Shown: positions 43,726 through 53,138, counted from the first letter of the stretch. The stretch: DNA of 64,000 nucleotides from Microbacterium sp. 67-17 (GCF_001898325.1 NZ_MKTR01000012.1:26356-90355), one strand, 5' to 3'. Notes: generated by a model not told the origin, from the letters alone. Made by a program: numbers and translations.

Positions 43726-44817
43726 GTGAGCATGATCCAGCAGCCCGACCAGACACCGATCCCGTTGCCGCGCGCGCGGGTCACGGTGAAGGATGTCGCG
43801 GCCAAAGCCGGCGTATCCACGGCGGCGGTCAGTCAGGCACTCAACGGCCGGGGTGCGCTCAGCGCCGAGACGAGGCAGCGGATCCTCGACACTGCGTCGG
43901 AGCTCGGGTACTCGCCCGATCGGTACGCCGCAGCGCTCCGGCGCGGACGAACGCTCTCGATCGGGTACGTCGCGTCGCCGCCGCTTGACCCGGTACGCGA
44001 AGCCGCTCAGGCGCAGTATGCGATGCGTCAGCTCAGCGCCCTCGTCGACGCTGCCGCCGCGCACCAGTTCACGGTCACCGTCATCCCCTCCGCGCGCCCG
44101 GAGCTGCTGCGCAGCGCCCGGGTCGACGCCGTGTACGCACCCGATGCTCGCGAGAGCGACCCGCTGCTGGCGATCGCGGCAGCCCAGAGCATCCCCGTCA
44201 TCACCAATGACCTGCCCCTTCCCCCGGACGCGGGGATGTGGATCCGCACCGGGTACGAGGATGCCGCGACCGCTGCCCTCGACCTCCTCGCGGCCGGCGG
44301 CGCCACAAACATCGGGCTTCTCACCGGCGAACCAGGGCTCCCCCGTCTGGAAATCGGCGAGAGCGTCTACGCGCAGTGGTGCGCCAGCCGCGGTCAGGCG
44401 CCGATCGTCGCCCGGGTGGATGCCGCGAGCCTGGAGCTTGCCGGGAGCATCCGTGAACTCCTGCTGCACGGTGTTGACGGGCTGTTCTCGTTCGCCCCGG
44501 AGGGGCCGCGGCTGTTCCTTGACCTCACGGCTCTCGATGTCGTGCTGCCGCGCGATCTTCAGCTTGTCGCGCTGTGCCTGCATGACTGTGCTCTGAACCG
44601 CCGCCTGAGTGTCACCCACGTGTGCGTTCACCCCGAGCAGGCGCCCGAGCTCCTCTTTCCCGAGCTGGTTGCAGCGCTGGAATCCGCAAGCACCCCGACG
44701 TCGCCGGTGATTCTGCCGTGGGAGCTGGTGGGCGGATCGACAACCCGCTCGGCGCCGACGTCCGTTCGTCGCGGCACCGCGCCCCAGGCCTTCGCCGCTC
44801 AGGCGAACGTGCCGTAG
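43726..44817 (+). CDS. LacI-family transcriptional regulator
   Basis: The 363-residue regulator has an N-terminal LacI helix-turn-helix (VTVKDVAAKAGVSTAAVSQALNGRG, hinge GYSPDRYAAALRRGRT) and a periplasmic-binding-protein-like sensor domain. The GTG at 43726 directly follows the hemA stop codon. An ATG two codons on (43732) is the alternative. No sugar gene is adjacent: its neighbours are hemA upstream and convergent tatD, whose 3' end it overlaps by 19 bases. It is therefore an orphan regulator probably read from the hemA promoter. The target is unknown. Confidence 0.9.
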   Translation: MSMIQQPDQTPIPLPRARVTVKDVAAKAGVSTAAVSQALNGRGALSAETRQRILDTASELGYSPDRYAAALRRGRTLSIGYVASPPLDPVREAAQAQYAMRQLSALVDAAAAHQFTVTVIPSARPELLRSARVDAVYAPDARESDPLLAIAAAQSIPVITNDLPLPPDAGMWIRTGYEDAATAALDLLAAGGATNIGLLTGEPGLPRLEIGESVYAQWCASRGQAPIVARVDAASLELAGSIRELLLHGVDGLFSFAPEGPRLFLDLTALDVVLPRDLQLVALCLHDCALNRRLSVTHVCVHPEQAPELLFPELVAALESASTPTSPVILPWELVGGSTTRSAPTSVRRGTAPQAFAAQANVP

Positions 44818-45680
44818 ACCTCGATCGTGTTCGCGGCCACCTGCGCGGCGAGCTCGTCGACCGGCAGACCGAGCTCGTCGGCCATGAACCGCAGCGTGAT
44901 GGGCACGAGGTACGGCGCGTTCGGACGCCCTCGGTGCGGAACCGGGGTGAGGAAGGGCGCATCGGTTTCGACGAGAATCCGCTCGAGCGGTGTGACCGCG
45001 AGCGCATCGCGCAGGTTCTGCGCATTCTTGAACGTGATGTTGCCGGCGAAAGACAGGTAGTAGCCGCGGTCGGCGGCGATCCGCGCCATCTCGGCATCCC
45101 CCGAGAAGCAGTGGAACACGGTCTTCTCGGGCGCACCTACGCTCTCGAGCACGCGCAGAACCTCGTCGTGCGCGTCCCGATCGTGGATCTGCATCGCAAT
45201 GCCGTGTTTCTTTGCCAGAGCGATGTGTGCTTCGAACGACCGATACTGAGCCGGTTGACCCTCGGCATCCGTGCGGAAGAAGTCGAGTCCGGTCTCGCCG
45301 ATCGCACGCACCCGCGGGTGGATGGCAAGCTCGTCCATCACCGCGATCGCGGCATCGAGTTCCCCGGCCGCCTCGTAGGTCGGCGCCTCGTTCGGGTGGA
45401 TCGCCACCGCCGCGAGAACCTGCGGGTGGTGCTCGGCAGCCCACGCGGCCCAGCGCGAGGACTCCACGTCACCGGATGCCTGCACCACGCCCGCGATACC
45501 CGCCGAGGCCGCCCGGGCGAGCTGCTCGTCGAGGCTCAGCGGGTCGTCGCCGTCCATGATCTCGAGGTGGCAGTGATTGTCGTACACGGGCACCGCGAGC
45601 GGCTCGGGCAGCTCGGGATAGGTGAGATCGCGCCGGCCCGATGCCGACCGCTCCCTCGTATACGCGCTGGGGTCGCTCAC
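44799..45680 (-). CDS. tatD: TatD-family metal-dependent hydrolase
   Basis: The 293-residue TIM-barrel hydrolase shows the metal ligands in DNHCHLEIMDG, GETGLDFFR, IHDRDAHDEV, FHCFSGD and VETDAPFLTP. TatD proteins act as 3'-5' DNA exonucleases or deoxyribonucleases in repair. It overlaps metG by four bases in the conserved metG-tatD order. Its N-terminal 30 residues precede the core and vary. Confidence 0.94.
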   Translation of the reverse strand: MSDPSAYTRERSASGRRDLTYPELPEPLAVPVYDNHCHLEIMDGDDPLSLDEQLARAASAGIAGVVQASGDVESSRWAAWAAEHHPQVLAAVAIHPNEAPTYEAAGELDAAIAVMDELAIHPRVRAIGETGLDFFRTDAEGQPAQYRSFEAHIALAKKHGIAMQIHDRDAHDEVLRVLESVGAPEKTVFHCFSGDAEMARIAADRGYYLSFAGNITFKNAQNLRDALAVTPLERILVETDAPFLTPVPHRGRPNAPYLVPITLRFMADELGLPVDELAAQVAANTIEVYGTFA

Positions 45681-47254
45681 GCCGGCTGCTCGACGCGCGG
45701 GAACAGCGGCGCGAGGCCATTGACCGAGGTGCCGGGCTTCAGCCGACCCCAGTTCCCCGCCTCGCGAAGCGGCTGGTCCTGGAGGCGGCCGATGGTCTCG
45801 GCAGCGCCGAGGGCGATCCAGAGCTTCTCGGTCGAGATCGGCATCACGGGCGAGAGCAACTGAGCGAGCGCCCGCAGACCCTCCGCTGCGGTGTAGAGCA
45901 CGGTCTCCAGGCGCGGTCGAAGCGCGTCATCCTTTGCGAGCGCCCACGGCTCGTTCTCGGTGATGTACCCGTTGAGCTCGTCGACGATCGTCCAGATCGC
46001 CGCAATCGCCTCATCGATGCGGAATCGCTCGATCGCGGCATCCGCGTTCGCCGCAGCCTCCGCGACGACCCGCTGGATGGCGAGGTCGGCATCGGTGTAG
46101 TGCGCTGGCGGCGGCACGATTGCCTCGAAGTACCGCTCGATCATCGCGACCGTGCGGGAGGCGAGGTTGCCGAATCCGTTTGCAAGCTCCGCCTGGTACC
46201 GGGCCGACAGGTCCTCCCACGAGAAGGAGCCGTCCTGACCGAAAGCGATAGCCGAGAGGAAGTAGAAGCGGTACGCGTCGGAGCCGAAGACGTCGGTGAT
46301 CTCGGTCGGCGCGATACCGGTGAGCTTGGACTTCGACATCTTCTCGCCGCCCACGAGCAGCCAGCCGTGCGCGAACACGCCGCGGGGCACCTCGACCCCG
46401 GCAGCCATGAGCATCGCCGGCCAAATGACGGCGTGGAAGCGCAGGATGTCTTTGCCGACCACATGATATGCGGGCCAGCGCCGCGCGAACTGCTCGGGGT
46501 CGGATCCGTAGCCGACGGCGGTCGCGTAGTTCAGGAGCGCGTCGACCCACACGTAGATGACGTGGGAGGGGTCCCAGGGCACCTTGATTCCCCAGTCGAA
46601 CGTGGACCGCGAGATCGACAGGTCTTTCAGGCCACTGCGAACGAAGGATGCCACTTCGTTGCGCGCCGACTCGGGCCGCACGAAGTCGGGGACGCTCTTG
46701 TACAGCTCGAGCAGTCGGTCCTGGAACTCGCTGAGCTTGAAGAAGTAGTTCTTCTCCTGCAGCAGCTCCAAGGGCTTCGAGTGGATCGCGCAGACCTTGA
46801 GGCCCTCGAACGCGCCGGTGCCGTCCTGGATCTCCGCCTCGGTCTTGAACTCCTCACACCCGACGCAGTACAGCGCTTCGAACTCGCCAGCGTAGATGTA
46901 GCCGTTGTCGTAGATCGCCTGCACGAACTGCGTCACGCGCTCTTCGTGGCGAGCCTGCGTGGTGCGGATGAAGTCGTCGTTCGCGACATCCAGCGTGCGA
47001 AGCAGCGGAAACCACGATTCGCCCACGAGCCGGTCGACCCACTCCTGCGGGGTGGCACCGTTGGCAGCGGCAGCCCGCAGCATCTTCTGGCCGTGCTCGT
47101 CGGTTCCGGTCAGCATCCAGGTGTCATCGCCTGACTGTCGGTGCCAACGCGCAAGCGTGTCCACGGCGACCGTCGTGTACCCGTGTCCGATGTGCGGGAC
47201 ATCGCTCGGGTAGTAGATCGGCGTCGTGATGTAGAAGGAACTGCCGGAACTCAC
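45677..47254 (-). CDS. metG: Methionyl-tRNA synthetase
   Basis: The 525-residue class I synthetase charges tRNA-Met. It has the HIGH motif as PHIGHGYTTV, the zinc knuckle region YCVGCEEF, the second knuckle half as LKVCAIHSK, and KMSKS in GGEKMSKSKL. It lacks the C-terminal tRNA-binding extension, as is usual for this short form. The GTG start has no ribosome binding site but a TAGACT element six bases upstream. It heads a metG-tatD pair. Confidence 0.97.
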   Translation of the reverse strand: MSSGSSFYITTPIYYPSDVPHIGHGYTTVAVDTLARWHRQSGDDTWMLTGTDEHGQKMLRAAAANGATPQEWVDRLVGESWFPLLRTLDVANDDFIRTTQARHEERVTQFVQAIYDNGYIYAGEFEALYCVGCEEFKTEAEIQDGTGAFEGLKVCAIHSKPLELLQEKNYFFKLSEFQDRLLELYKSVPDFVRPESARNEVASFVRSGLKDLSISRSTFDWGIKVPWDPSHVIYVWVDALLNYATAVGYGSDPEQFARRWPAYHVVGKDILRFHAVIWPAMLMAAGVEVPRGVFAHGWLLVGGEKMSKSKLTGIAPTEITDVFGSDAYRFYFLSAIAFGQDGSFSWEDLSARYQAELANGFGNLASRTVAMIERYFEAIVPPPAHYTDADLAIQRVVAEAAANADAAIERFRIDEAIAAIWTIVDELNGYITENEPWALAKDDALRPRLETVLYTAAEGLRALAQLLSPVMPISTEKLWIALGAAETIGRLQDQPLREAGNWGRLKPGTSVNGLAPLFPRVEQPA

Positions 47255-47260
47255 CCGAGA

Positions 47261-47266
47261 AGTCTA
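47261..47266 (-). promoter_or_regulatory. -10 element of a leaderless metG promoter
   Basis: On the minus strand TAGACT is followed by TCTCGG and the metG GTG at 47254. The six-base gap predicts a leaderless transcript. Confidence 0.5.
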
Positions 47267-47292
47267 GTTCGGGCCGATGCCACCCCGCGGGT

Positions 47293-48102
47293 CTATGACA
47301 GTGACGCGTTGTAGAGCTCACGCGATGAGTGCCCGGAGGCTGCAGCGACCTCGGCGCAGGCATCCTTCAGGCGCTTTCCCTGCGCGAGGAGGTCCGAAAC
47401 GTAGGCCACCGCGTCCTCGAACGACATCGCGGGACCGGCGGCGCCACCGACGACGATGACGATCTCTCCCCTGATTCCCTCGGCTGCCCAGGCGGCGAGC
47501 TCGTCCAGGGCACCGCGGCGTACCTCCTCGTGAAGCTTGGTGAGCTCCCGGCACACGACGGCGGCACGGTCTGCACCGAAGATGCCGGCCATATCAGAAA
47601 GGGTCTGCGCGCAGCGCGCCGGCGACTCGAAGAAAACCATCGTGCGTGGCTCGGCGCGCAGCGCCGACAACGCGCTGCGACGCTCCCCCGACTTGCGGGG
47701 CACGAACCCCTCGAACGTGAACCGATCGGTCGGAAGGCCCGAGACCGCCAGCGCCGCCAGTACCGCGCTCGGCCCCGGCAGAACACTCACCGCGACCCCG
47801 GCCGCGGCTGCCGTGGCAACGACCCCGAATCCCGGGTCACTGATGGTCGGCATCCCAGCGTCCGAGAGCAGGAGCACGTCGGTGTCTCGTGCGATCTCGA
47901 CGAGCTCAGCCGCGCGCGCCTTCTCGTTGTGATCGTGGAGGGCGATCAGCCGCGGCCGGTTCTGGATGCCGAGAGCTGCAAGCAGCCGTTGTGTCGTGCG
48001 GGTGTCTTCGGAGGCGACCACCTGAGCGGCTTCCAGCGCCTCAACAAGGCGCCGAGACGCGTCGCCGAGATTACCGATGGGCGTGGCGGCGAGGATGATC
48101 AC
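47293..48102 (-). CDS. rsmI: 16S rRNA (cytidine1402-2'-O)-methyltransferase
   Basis: RsmI methylates the 2'-OH of C1402 in 16S rRNA. The 269-residue protein has the SAM-binding tetrapyrrole-methylase-like fold, ATPIGNLGDASRRLVEAL, DTRTTQRLL, LLSDAGMPTISDPG and VVFFESPARCAQTL-like residues. The GTG start has a TAGGCT element six bases before it and lies at the edge of a long hairpin. In other Actinobacteria this gene is divergent from the protein mannosyltransferase gene, whereas here 6.8 kb separates them. Confidence 0.95.
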   Translation of the reverse strand: MIILAATPIGNLGDASRRLVEALEAAQVVASEDTRTTQRLLAALGIQNRPRLIALHDHNEKARAAELVEIARDTDVLLLSDAGMPTISDPGFGVVATAAAAGVAVSVLPGPSAVLAALAVSGLPTDRFTFEGFVPRKSGERRSALSALRAEPRTMVFFESPARCAQTLSDMAGIFGADRAAVVCRELTKLHEEVRRGALDELAAWAAEGIRGEIVIVVGGAAGPAMSFEDAVAYVSDLLAQGKRLKDACAEVAAASGHSSRELYNASLS

Positions 48103-48141
48103 GGCCCCAGCCTAGGGCTGACGCCTCAGGCTGGGGCCGTG
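48100..48141 (-). terminator. Long hairpin: terminator of the sugar operon overlapping the rsmI start
   Basis: Arms 48128-48141 and 48100-48113 form a perfect 14-base-pair stem with a 14-base loop. It follows the sugar permease stop codon by 14 bases, so it should terminate that operon. The distal arm contains the rsmI -10 TAGGCT (48109-48114, one base beyond the stem) and ends at the rsmI GTG, so the element is shared. Confidence 0.8.
48109..48114 (-). promoter_or_regulatory. -10 element of a leaderless rsmI promoter
   Basis: On the minus strand TAGGCT is followed by GGGGCC and the rsmI GTG at 48102. The rsmI mRNA would begin after the first hairpin arm and so would not fold. Confidence 0.5.
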
Positions 48142-48155
48142 CCCACTCGACTGAC

Positions 48156-49394
48156 TCAGCTGTTGCCCGAGCGCCGCTTGTTGTAGACGTCGAAGGCGAC
48201 CGCGAGCAGCAGCACGAGGCCCTTCACTGCCTGCTGCCACTCGATACCGATGCCCATGATCGACATACCGTTGTTGAGCACACCGATGATGAGGCCACCG
48301 ATGATGGCACCGCCGATCGTGCCCACGCCACCCTGGACTGCCGCGCCACCGATGAAGGCTGCCGAGATCGCCTCGAGCTCGAACCCGTCACCGGCCTTGG
48401 GGCCGGCGAGGTTCAGACGCGCGGTGAAGATGAGTCCCGCGAGCGCGGCGAGGAAGCCCATGTTGACGAACAGCAGGAAGTCGACGCGGCGGGTCTTGAT
48501 GCCCGACAGCTCCGCGGCGTGACGGTTGCCGCCGATCGCGTAGATGTGGCGGCCGAAGACCGACCGGTTCATGATCGTGCCGTAGAAGAGGACGAGCACC
48601 GCCAGGATGATCAGAGTCACCGGGATGCCCTTGTACATCGCGAGCGAGAACATGAAGAACACGATCGCGGCCGACACCAGCAGCAGCTTGACGATGAACC
48701 AGACGATCGGGTCGACCTCCTGGCCGTACTTGACCCGGGCGGCCCGCGAGCGCACCTGGTTCAGCACCAGCAACACGATCGCAGCGGCGCCGACCAGCAG
48801 CGTGAAGATGTCGGGGGTACCTTCACCGAACACACCGGTGAGGAATCCGTTGCCGAGCGCGCGATACTCCTCGGGGAACGACCCGATGTTCGCGTTGCCG
48901 AGGACCACGAGCGCGAGCCCGCGGAAGATGAGCATGCCCGCGAGGGTCACGATGAAGGCCGGGATGCCGACGAACGCCACCCAGAATCCCTGCCAGGCTC
49001 CCACGACGGCACCGATCAGCAGCGACAATACGATCGCAAGCCACCACGGGAGCCCCCACTGCACGGCGAACACGCCCGAGAGGGCACCGATGAAGGCAGC
49101 CACCGACCCGACCGACAGGTCGATGTGACCGGCGATGATGACCATCACCATGCCGATCGCGAGGACCAGGATGTAGCCGTTCTGGACGATCAGGTTCGAG
49201 ATGTTCTGCGGGCGCAGCAGGATGCCGTCGGTCGTGATGGTGAAGAACACCACCACCGCGATGAGGGCGATGAAGATACCGTTCTTGCCGAGGTCGCCGA
49301 GGATGTTGCTGAACCATCGGGTGAACTTGTTGTCGGGCGGGTTGACGAGCGCTCCGGCTGCCGTGGATTCGGTGTTCGGGATGTCGTTGGACAT
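48156..49394 (-). CDS. mmsB: Multiple-sugar ABC transporter permease (MmsB/GguB-type)
   Basis: The 412-residue permease has about ten spans and the family signatures AGHIDLSVGSVAAFIGA, GIPAFIVTLAGMLIFRG, and IYAIGGNRHAAELSGIKTRRV. It is longer than RbsC-type permeases and matches the GguB/XylH class that works with a ChvE-type binding protein to import xylose, glucose, galactose or arabinose. It lies 25 bases after the ATPase gene and is the last gene in the operon. Confidence 0.94.
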   Translation of the reverse strand: MSNDIPNTESTAAGALVNPPDNKFTRWFSNILGDLGKNGIFIALIAVVVFFTITTDGILLRPQNISNLIVQNGYILVLAIGMVMVIIAGHIDLSVGSVAAFIGALSGVFAVQWGLPWWLAIVLSLLIGAVVGAWQGFWVAFVGIPAFIVTLAGMLIFRGLALVVLGNANIGSFPEEYRALGNGFLTGVFGEGTPDIFTLLVGAAAIVLLVLNQVRSRAARVKYGQEVDPIVWFIVKLLLVSAAIVFFMFSLAMYKGIPVTLIILAVLVLFYGTIMNRSVFGRHIYAIGGNRHAAELSGIKTRRVDFLLFVNMGFLAALAGLIFTARLNLAGPKAGDGFELEAISAAFIGGAAVQGGVGTIGGAIIGGLIIGVLNNGMSIMGIGIEWQQAVKGLVLLLAVAFDVYNKRRSGNS

Positions 49395-49419
49395 GGTGTC
49401 TGTTCTCCTGCGCGGCCCG

Positions 49420-50949
49420 TCAGCGGGCCTTTTCCATGGTCATGAGCTTGAGGACCGATTCGGGTGTCGCTTCTTCGACGGGCAGTTCGCCGGTGATGCG
49501 GCCCTCCGAGATCGCGTAGACGCGGTCGGAGATGCCGAGCAGTTCCGGCAGTTCGGACGAGATGACGATGATGCCCTTACCGGCAGCGGCGAGCTTGTTG
49601 ATGATCGTGTAGATCTCGTACTTCGCTCCGACGTCGATGCCGCGCGTGGGCTCGTCGAGAATCAGCACCTCGGGGTCGGAGTAGATCCATTTCGACAGGA
49701 CGACCTTCTGCTGGTTGCCGCCCGAGAGCTTCCCCGTCTTGACCAGCACGTTGGGTGCCTTGATGTTGAGGTCTCGGCGGTACTCGTTGGCCACCGCGTA
49801 TTCCTTGTTGTCGTTGACCAGGCCCAGACGCTCGAGCTTGCCCAGCGACGCCATCGAGATATTGCGCTTGATGTCCTCGATGAGGTTGAGCCCGTAGGTC
49901 TTGCGATCTTCGGTGGCATACGCCAGTCCGTTCTCGATCGCCTCAGCAACGGTGCGGGTCTTGATCTCGCGCCCGCGCATGTACACCTTGCCGGAGATCT
50001 TGCTGCCGTAGCTGTGTCCGAACAGGCTCATGGCGAACTCGGTGCGCCCGGCGCCCATGAGTCCCGCGATCCCGACGATCTCGCCGGCACGGACGTTGAG
50101 GGACACGTTGTCCACGACAACACGCGACGGGTCTTGCGGGTGGTAGGCGGTCCAGTCTTCGACGCGCAGAAGTTCCTCGCCGATCTGCGGATCGTGGTCG
50201 GGATACCGATGCTCCAGGTCGCGGCCGACCATGTCCTTGATGATGCGGTCTTCGGTGACATCGTCGCGAGCGATCGTCTCGATCGTCTTCCCATCACGGA
50301 TGACGGTCACGGTGTCGGAGATCTTCTTGATCTCGTTGAGCTTGTGGCTGATGATGATCGACGTGATCCCCTGCTCTTTGAGCTGGAGGATCAGGCCGAG
50401 CAGGTGATCGGAGTCCTCGTCGTTGAGAGCGGCTGTCGGCTCGTCGAGGATCAGCAGTTTGACCTCCTTCGAGAGCGCCTTGGCGATCTCGACGAGCTGC
50501 TGCTTACCGACCCCGATCTGCTTGATGGGAGTCGTCGGGTTATCTCGCAGGCCCACCCGAGCAAGCAGCTCCGCGGCCTGGAAGTTCGTGCGGTTCCAGT
50601 CGATCAGACCGAGGGCGCCGCGCTGCTCGTTGTTGAGGAAGATGTTCTCGGCGATCGAGAGGTGGGGACTCAGCGCCAGTTCCTGATGGATGATGACGAT
50701 GCCCTTGGCCTCGCTGTCGCTGAGGCTGCGGAAAGCTACCTCTTCACCCTCGAAGACGATGGTGCCGTCGTACGAGCCGTGCGGATAGACGCCGGAGAGC
50801 ACCTTCATGAGCGTCGACTTGCCGGCGCCGTTCTCACCGCAGATCGCGTGGATCTCACCGCGCTCGACCTCGAGCGTGACGCCTGAGAGCGCCTTGACAC
50901 CCGGGAAGGTCTTGGTGATGCTGCGCATCTCGAGGATGTTGTCCGCCAT
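49420..50949 (-). CDS. mmsA: Multiple-sugar ABC transporter ATP-binding protein (MmsA/GguA-type)
   Basis: The 509-residue protein has two ABC domains. The first has [30 protein letters not shown] and [11 protein letters not shown]. The second has a degenerate Walker [10 protein letters not shown], with [15 protein letters not shown] and [13 protein letters not shown]. This is the monosaccharide-importer type. The ATG at 50949 is five bases from AAGGAG, while the ATG at 50952 is only two bases away, so 50949 is preferred. It follows the binding-protein gene by 72 bases. Confidence 0.95.
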   Translation of the reverse strand: MADNILEMRSITKTFPGVKALSGVTLEVERGEIHAICGENGAGKSTLMKVLSGVYPHGSYDGTIVFEGEEVAFRSLSDSEAKGIVIIHQELALSPHLSIAENIFLNNEQRGALGLIDWNRTNFQAAELLARVGLRDNPTTPIKQIGVGKQQLVEIAKALSKEVKLLILDEPTAALNDEDSDHLLGLILQLKEQGITSIIISHKLNEIKKISDTVTVIRDGKTIETIARDDVTEDRIIKDMVGRDLEHRYPDHDPQIGEELLRVEDWTAYHPQDPSRVVVDNVSLNVRAGEIVGIAGLMGAGRTEFAMSLFGHSYGSKISGKVYMRGREIKTRTVAEAIENGLAYATEDRKTYGLNLIEDIKRNISMASLGKLERLGLVNDNKEYAVANEYRRDLNIKAPNVLVKTGKLSGGNQQKVVLSKWIYSDPEVLILDEPTRGIDVGAKYEIYTIINKLAAAGKGIIVISSELPELLGISDRVYAISEGRITGELPVEEATPESVLKLMTMEKAR

Positions 50950-51021
50950 CATGACTCCTTGTCAGCATTCGGCCTCGTGTCGGGCGGCGCAGCGCGCCGC
51001 CCGACACGATCTTCGATCTTC

Positions 51022-52152
51022 TTAGCCGTTGATCTCGGCTTCGGTCCAGTACCCGGTGTCCACGAGCACCTCGGTGATGTTGTCCTTGACGACGATCGCC
51101 GACTCCAGGAGGTACGACGGGACGACCTTCACGCCGTTGTCGTAGTCGGTGGTGTTGTTGACGTCGGGCGTCTCACCGTTGAGCAGAGCCACCGCCATGT
51201 CGACCGCGACCTGCGCGAGCAGGCGGGTGTCCTTGAAGATGGTCGAGTACTGCTCACCGCGGTTGATCGCCTTGACCGAGTCGAGCTCGGCATCCTGGCC
51301 CGAGATGATCGGCCAGCCGTCGCCGACGGTGTAGCCGGCGTCGGTGAGGGCCGAGATGATGCCGCGCGAGATGCCGTCATAGGGCGAGAGCACCGCGTTG
51401 ACCTTCGAGCCGTCCGAGTAGAACGCCGTCAGGATGTCTTCCATGCGGCTCTGCGCGGTCTCGCCGTCCCAGCGGAGCGTCGCAGCCTGCTCGATCTCGG
51501 TCTGACCCGACTTCACGACGAGGGTGCCGTCGTCGAAGTAGGGCTGCAGGGTGTCGATCGCGCCGTTCCAGAAGAAGAACGCGTTGTTGTCATCGAGCGA
51601 ACCGGCGAACAGCTCGATGTTGAACGGGCCGGTCGGCGCGCCGTCGATCGGGGTGCCGTCCAGTTCGGTGAGGCCCAGGCCGTTGAGGATCGAGGTGGCC
51701 TGCTGCACGCCGACCTGGTAGTTGTCGAACGACGCGTAGTAGTCGACGTTCTCGGTGTCGCGGATGAGGCGGTCATAGGCGATGACGGGGATGCCGGCAT
51801 CCGCAGCCTCCTGCAGAACGCTCGTGAGCGTCGTGCCGTCGATCGAGGCGATGATCAGGGCCTCAGCACCCTTGGTGATCATGTTCTCGATCTGCGAGAC
51901 CTGGGTGGGGATGTCATCCTCGGCGTACTGGAGGTCGACGGTGAATCCCTGCTCCTCGAGCTCAGCCTTGACGGCGTCGCCGTCCTGGATCCAGCGCTCG
52001 GAGCTCTTGGTGGGCATTGCGACGCCGACGAGGCCGCCGTCTCCGCCACCATCGGTTGAACCGCCGCCACCGGAGCCGGAGCATCCGGACAGCAGCAGGG
52101 CGCCGGCGGCGAGGGTTGCCGCGCCGGCGAGCAGAATCTTCGTGCTCTTCAC
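51022..52152 (-). CDS. chvE: Multiple-sugar-binding lipoprotein (ChvE-type)
   Basis: The 376-residue binding protein starts with a lipoprotein signal ending LLSGC (Cys24) and a Gly/Ser linker. The periplasmic-binding type-1 fold follows ([72 protein letters not shown]). It matches ChvE-like proteins in length and motifs and should bind several aldoses. It lies 57 bases after the aldolase-fold gene in a four-gene operon. Confidence 0.94.
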   Translation of the reverse strand: MKSTKILLAGAATLAAGALLLSGCSGSGGGGSTDGGGDGGLVGVAMPTKSSERWIQDGDAVKAELEEQGFTVDLQYAEDDIPTQVSQIENMITKGAEALIIASIDGTTLTSVLQEAADAGIPVIAYDRLIRDTENVDYYASFDNYQVGVQQATSILNGLGLTELDGTPIDGAPTGPFNIELFAGSLDDNNAFFFWNGAIDTLQPYFDDGTLVVKSGQTEIEQAATLRWDGETAQSRMEDILTAFYSDGSKVNAVLSPYDGISRGIISALTDAGYTVGDGWPIISGQDAELDSVKAINRGEQYSTIFKDTRLLAQVAVDMAVALLNGETPDVNNTTDYDNGVKVVPSYLLESAIVVKDNITEVLVDTGYWTEAEING

Positions 52153-52192
52153 AGTGATTTCCTTTCTAAGGACATCGTTGTCTTGGTGAGTG

Positions 52193-52218
52193 TGTTCAGT
52201 TGTGGTGTTCAGTTGTGG
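52193..52218. repeat. Perfect 13-base tandem duplication across the aldolase-like stop codon
   Basis: TGTTCAGTTGTGG occurs twice in direct succession (52193-52205 and 52206-52218). The stop codon of the minus-strand aldolase-fold gene is inside one copy, and the other copy lies in the spacer before the binding-protein gene. Confidence 0.9.
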
Positions 52219-52976
52219 GTGAGACCCGACCCGGGCACCGTGGCGTCCGGGGTCGAGGTGGCATGACGGCGGGCGCGCTCGTGCAGCTCTGCAGCGACGG
52301 TGTCATCGAGCGCCAGGTCGTCGAGCGGGCCGGACTGGGAGACCAGGAGCGCGTGGCGCGCTGCGACTTCGAGAGCTGACGCGATCCGCATCGCCTCGCG
52401 CAGATCAGCGCCGACCGCGAAGACGCCGACAGCGCGAACGAGAGCAACGGGGCGCTCGGATCCGAGTGCCCGCGCTACCGCGTCAGCCAGCGCTTCGGGA
52501 TCGGCAAGATCGGCGACCGTGACCGGAACCGGACCACCGAACTCTTCGGCGGCAGCGGTGGTCAGGCACGGCAACGAGTCGGCACGCGCCGCCCACGCCA
52601 TCGCGTACGGCGAATCGGTGTGAACGATCGCCACCGCGCCAGGGAGATCACGGTAGATGCGGGAGTGGACCGCAGCATCCGCGGACGGAAGGCGCTCGCT
52701 ACCGAGAACTTCGGGGAGAGCGACTCCGTCGAGATCGCACAGAACCATGCGCTCGGGCGAGATCTTGTCGAGAAACGCCCCTGCCGGAGCGATCACGAAC
52801 AGGTCAGCTGCGGTGATGCGTGCCGACACGTTGCCGCGGGGGCAGGCGACCAATCCGCGCTGCTCGAGCTCAGCCTGCCGATGAGCGACATCGGCGCGGG
52901 TCCGCGCGATAGCCACTTCGGCTTTGACACCGGCGGCGTATCCCTCGGTCGTGCCCGCAACATCCTTGGGCGGCAT
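52209..52976 (-). CDS. Class II aldolase/adducin-fold protein with depleted metal ligands
   Basis: The 255-residue protein aligns with L-fuculose-phosphate aldolase/L-ribulose-5-phosphate epimerase proteins ([50 protein letters not shown]). The usual zinc site HxH plus a later His is largely lost: His119 is kept, Asp121 replaces the second His, and Val183 replaces the third. Asp100 replaces the catalytic Glu. Zinc-dependent aldolase activity is therefore doubtful. It is the first gene of the multiple-sugar importer operon, with AAGGAG seven bases from its ATG and a LacI-type palindrome upstream. A non-zinc aldolase, an epimerase variant or a sensor role are possible. Confidence 0.85.
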   Translation of the reverse strand: MPPKDVAGTTEGYAAGVKAEVAIARTRADVAHRQAELEQRGLVACPRGNVSARITAADLFVIAPAGAFLDKISPERMVLCDLDGVALPEVLGSERLPSADAAVHSRIYRDLPGAVAIVHTDSPYAMAWAARADSLPCLTTAAAEEFGGPVPVTVADLADPEALADAVARALGSERPVALVRAVGVFAVGADLREAMRIASALEVAARHALLVSQSGPLDDLALDDTVAAELHERARRHATSTPDATVPGSGLTHN

Positions 52977-53020
52977 GGCTGAACTCCTTCGTTCCGATCA
53001 GTAGCGATCGGTGTGACAGT

Positions 53021-53040
53021 CAATGTGACCGGTCACATTG
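53021..53040. promoter_or_regulatory. 20-base perfect palindrome, LacI-type operator of the sugar operon
   Basis: CAATGTGACCGGTCACATTG is a perfect palindrome with a central CCGG, the usual form of a LacI-family operator. It lies 45-64 bases before the aldolase-like start. A further TGTGAC half-site is at 53012-53017. A TTGACT -35 candidate overlaps its edge on the minus strand. The LacI gene next door is the expected regulator. Confidence 0.75.
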
Positions 53041-53104
53041 CGAAACTATAGACCGGTCGCCGTCCCGAGTGTCAAGCGGCGAAAAGTCTCGGATTGGTAA
53101 CGGC

Positions 53105-53129
53105 CCCGCACGGAGTGAATCTCCGCGGG
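53105..53129. terminator. Hairpin at the 3' end of the LacI gene
   Basis: A CCCGC..GGAG / CTCC..GCGGG stem with a five-base loop lies ten bases beyond the LacI stop codon. A second inverted repeat, GCGGGTC/GACCCGC (53125-53148), covers the stop codon itself. Together they probably end LacI transcription before the sugar operon promoter. Confidence 0.5.
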
Positions 53130-53138
53130 TCGGGGTCC

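Noticed and set aside
52190-52220. CRISPR-like or IS end repeat
   Set aside because: There are only two adjacent copies of 13 bases with no spacers, inverted ends or transposase. It is a simple tandem duplication.
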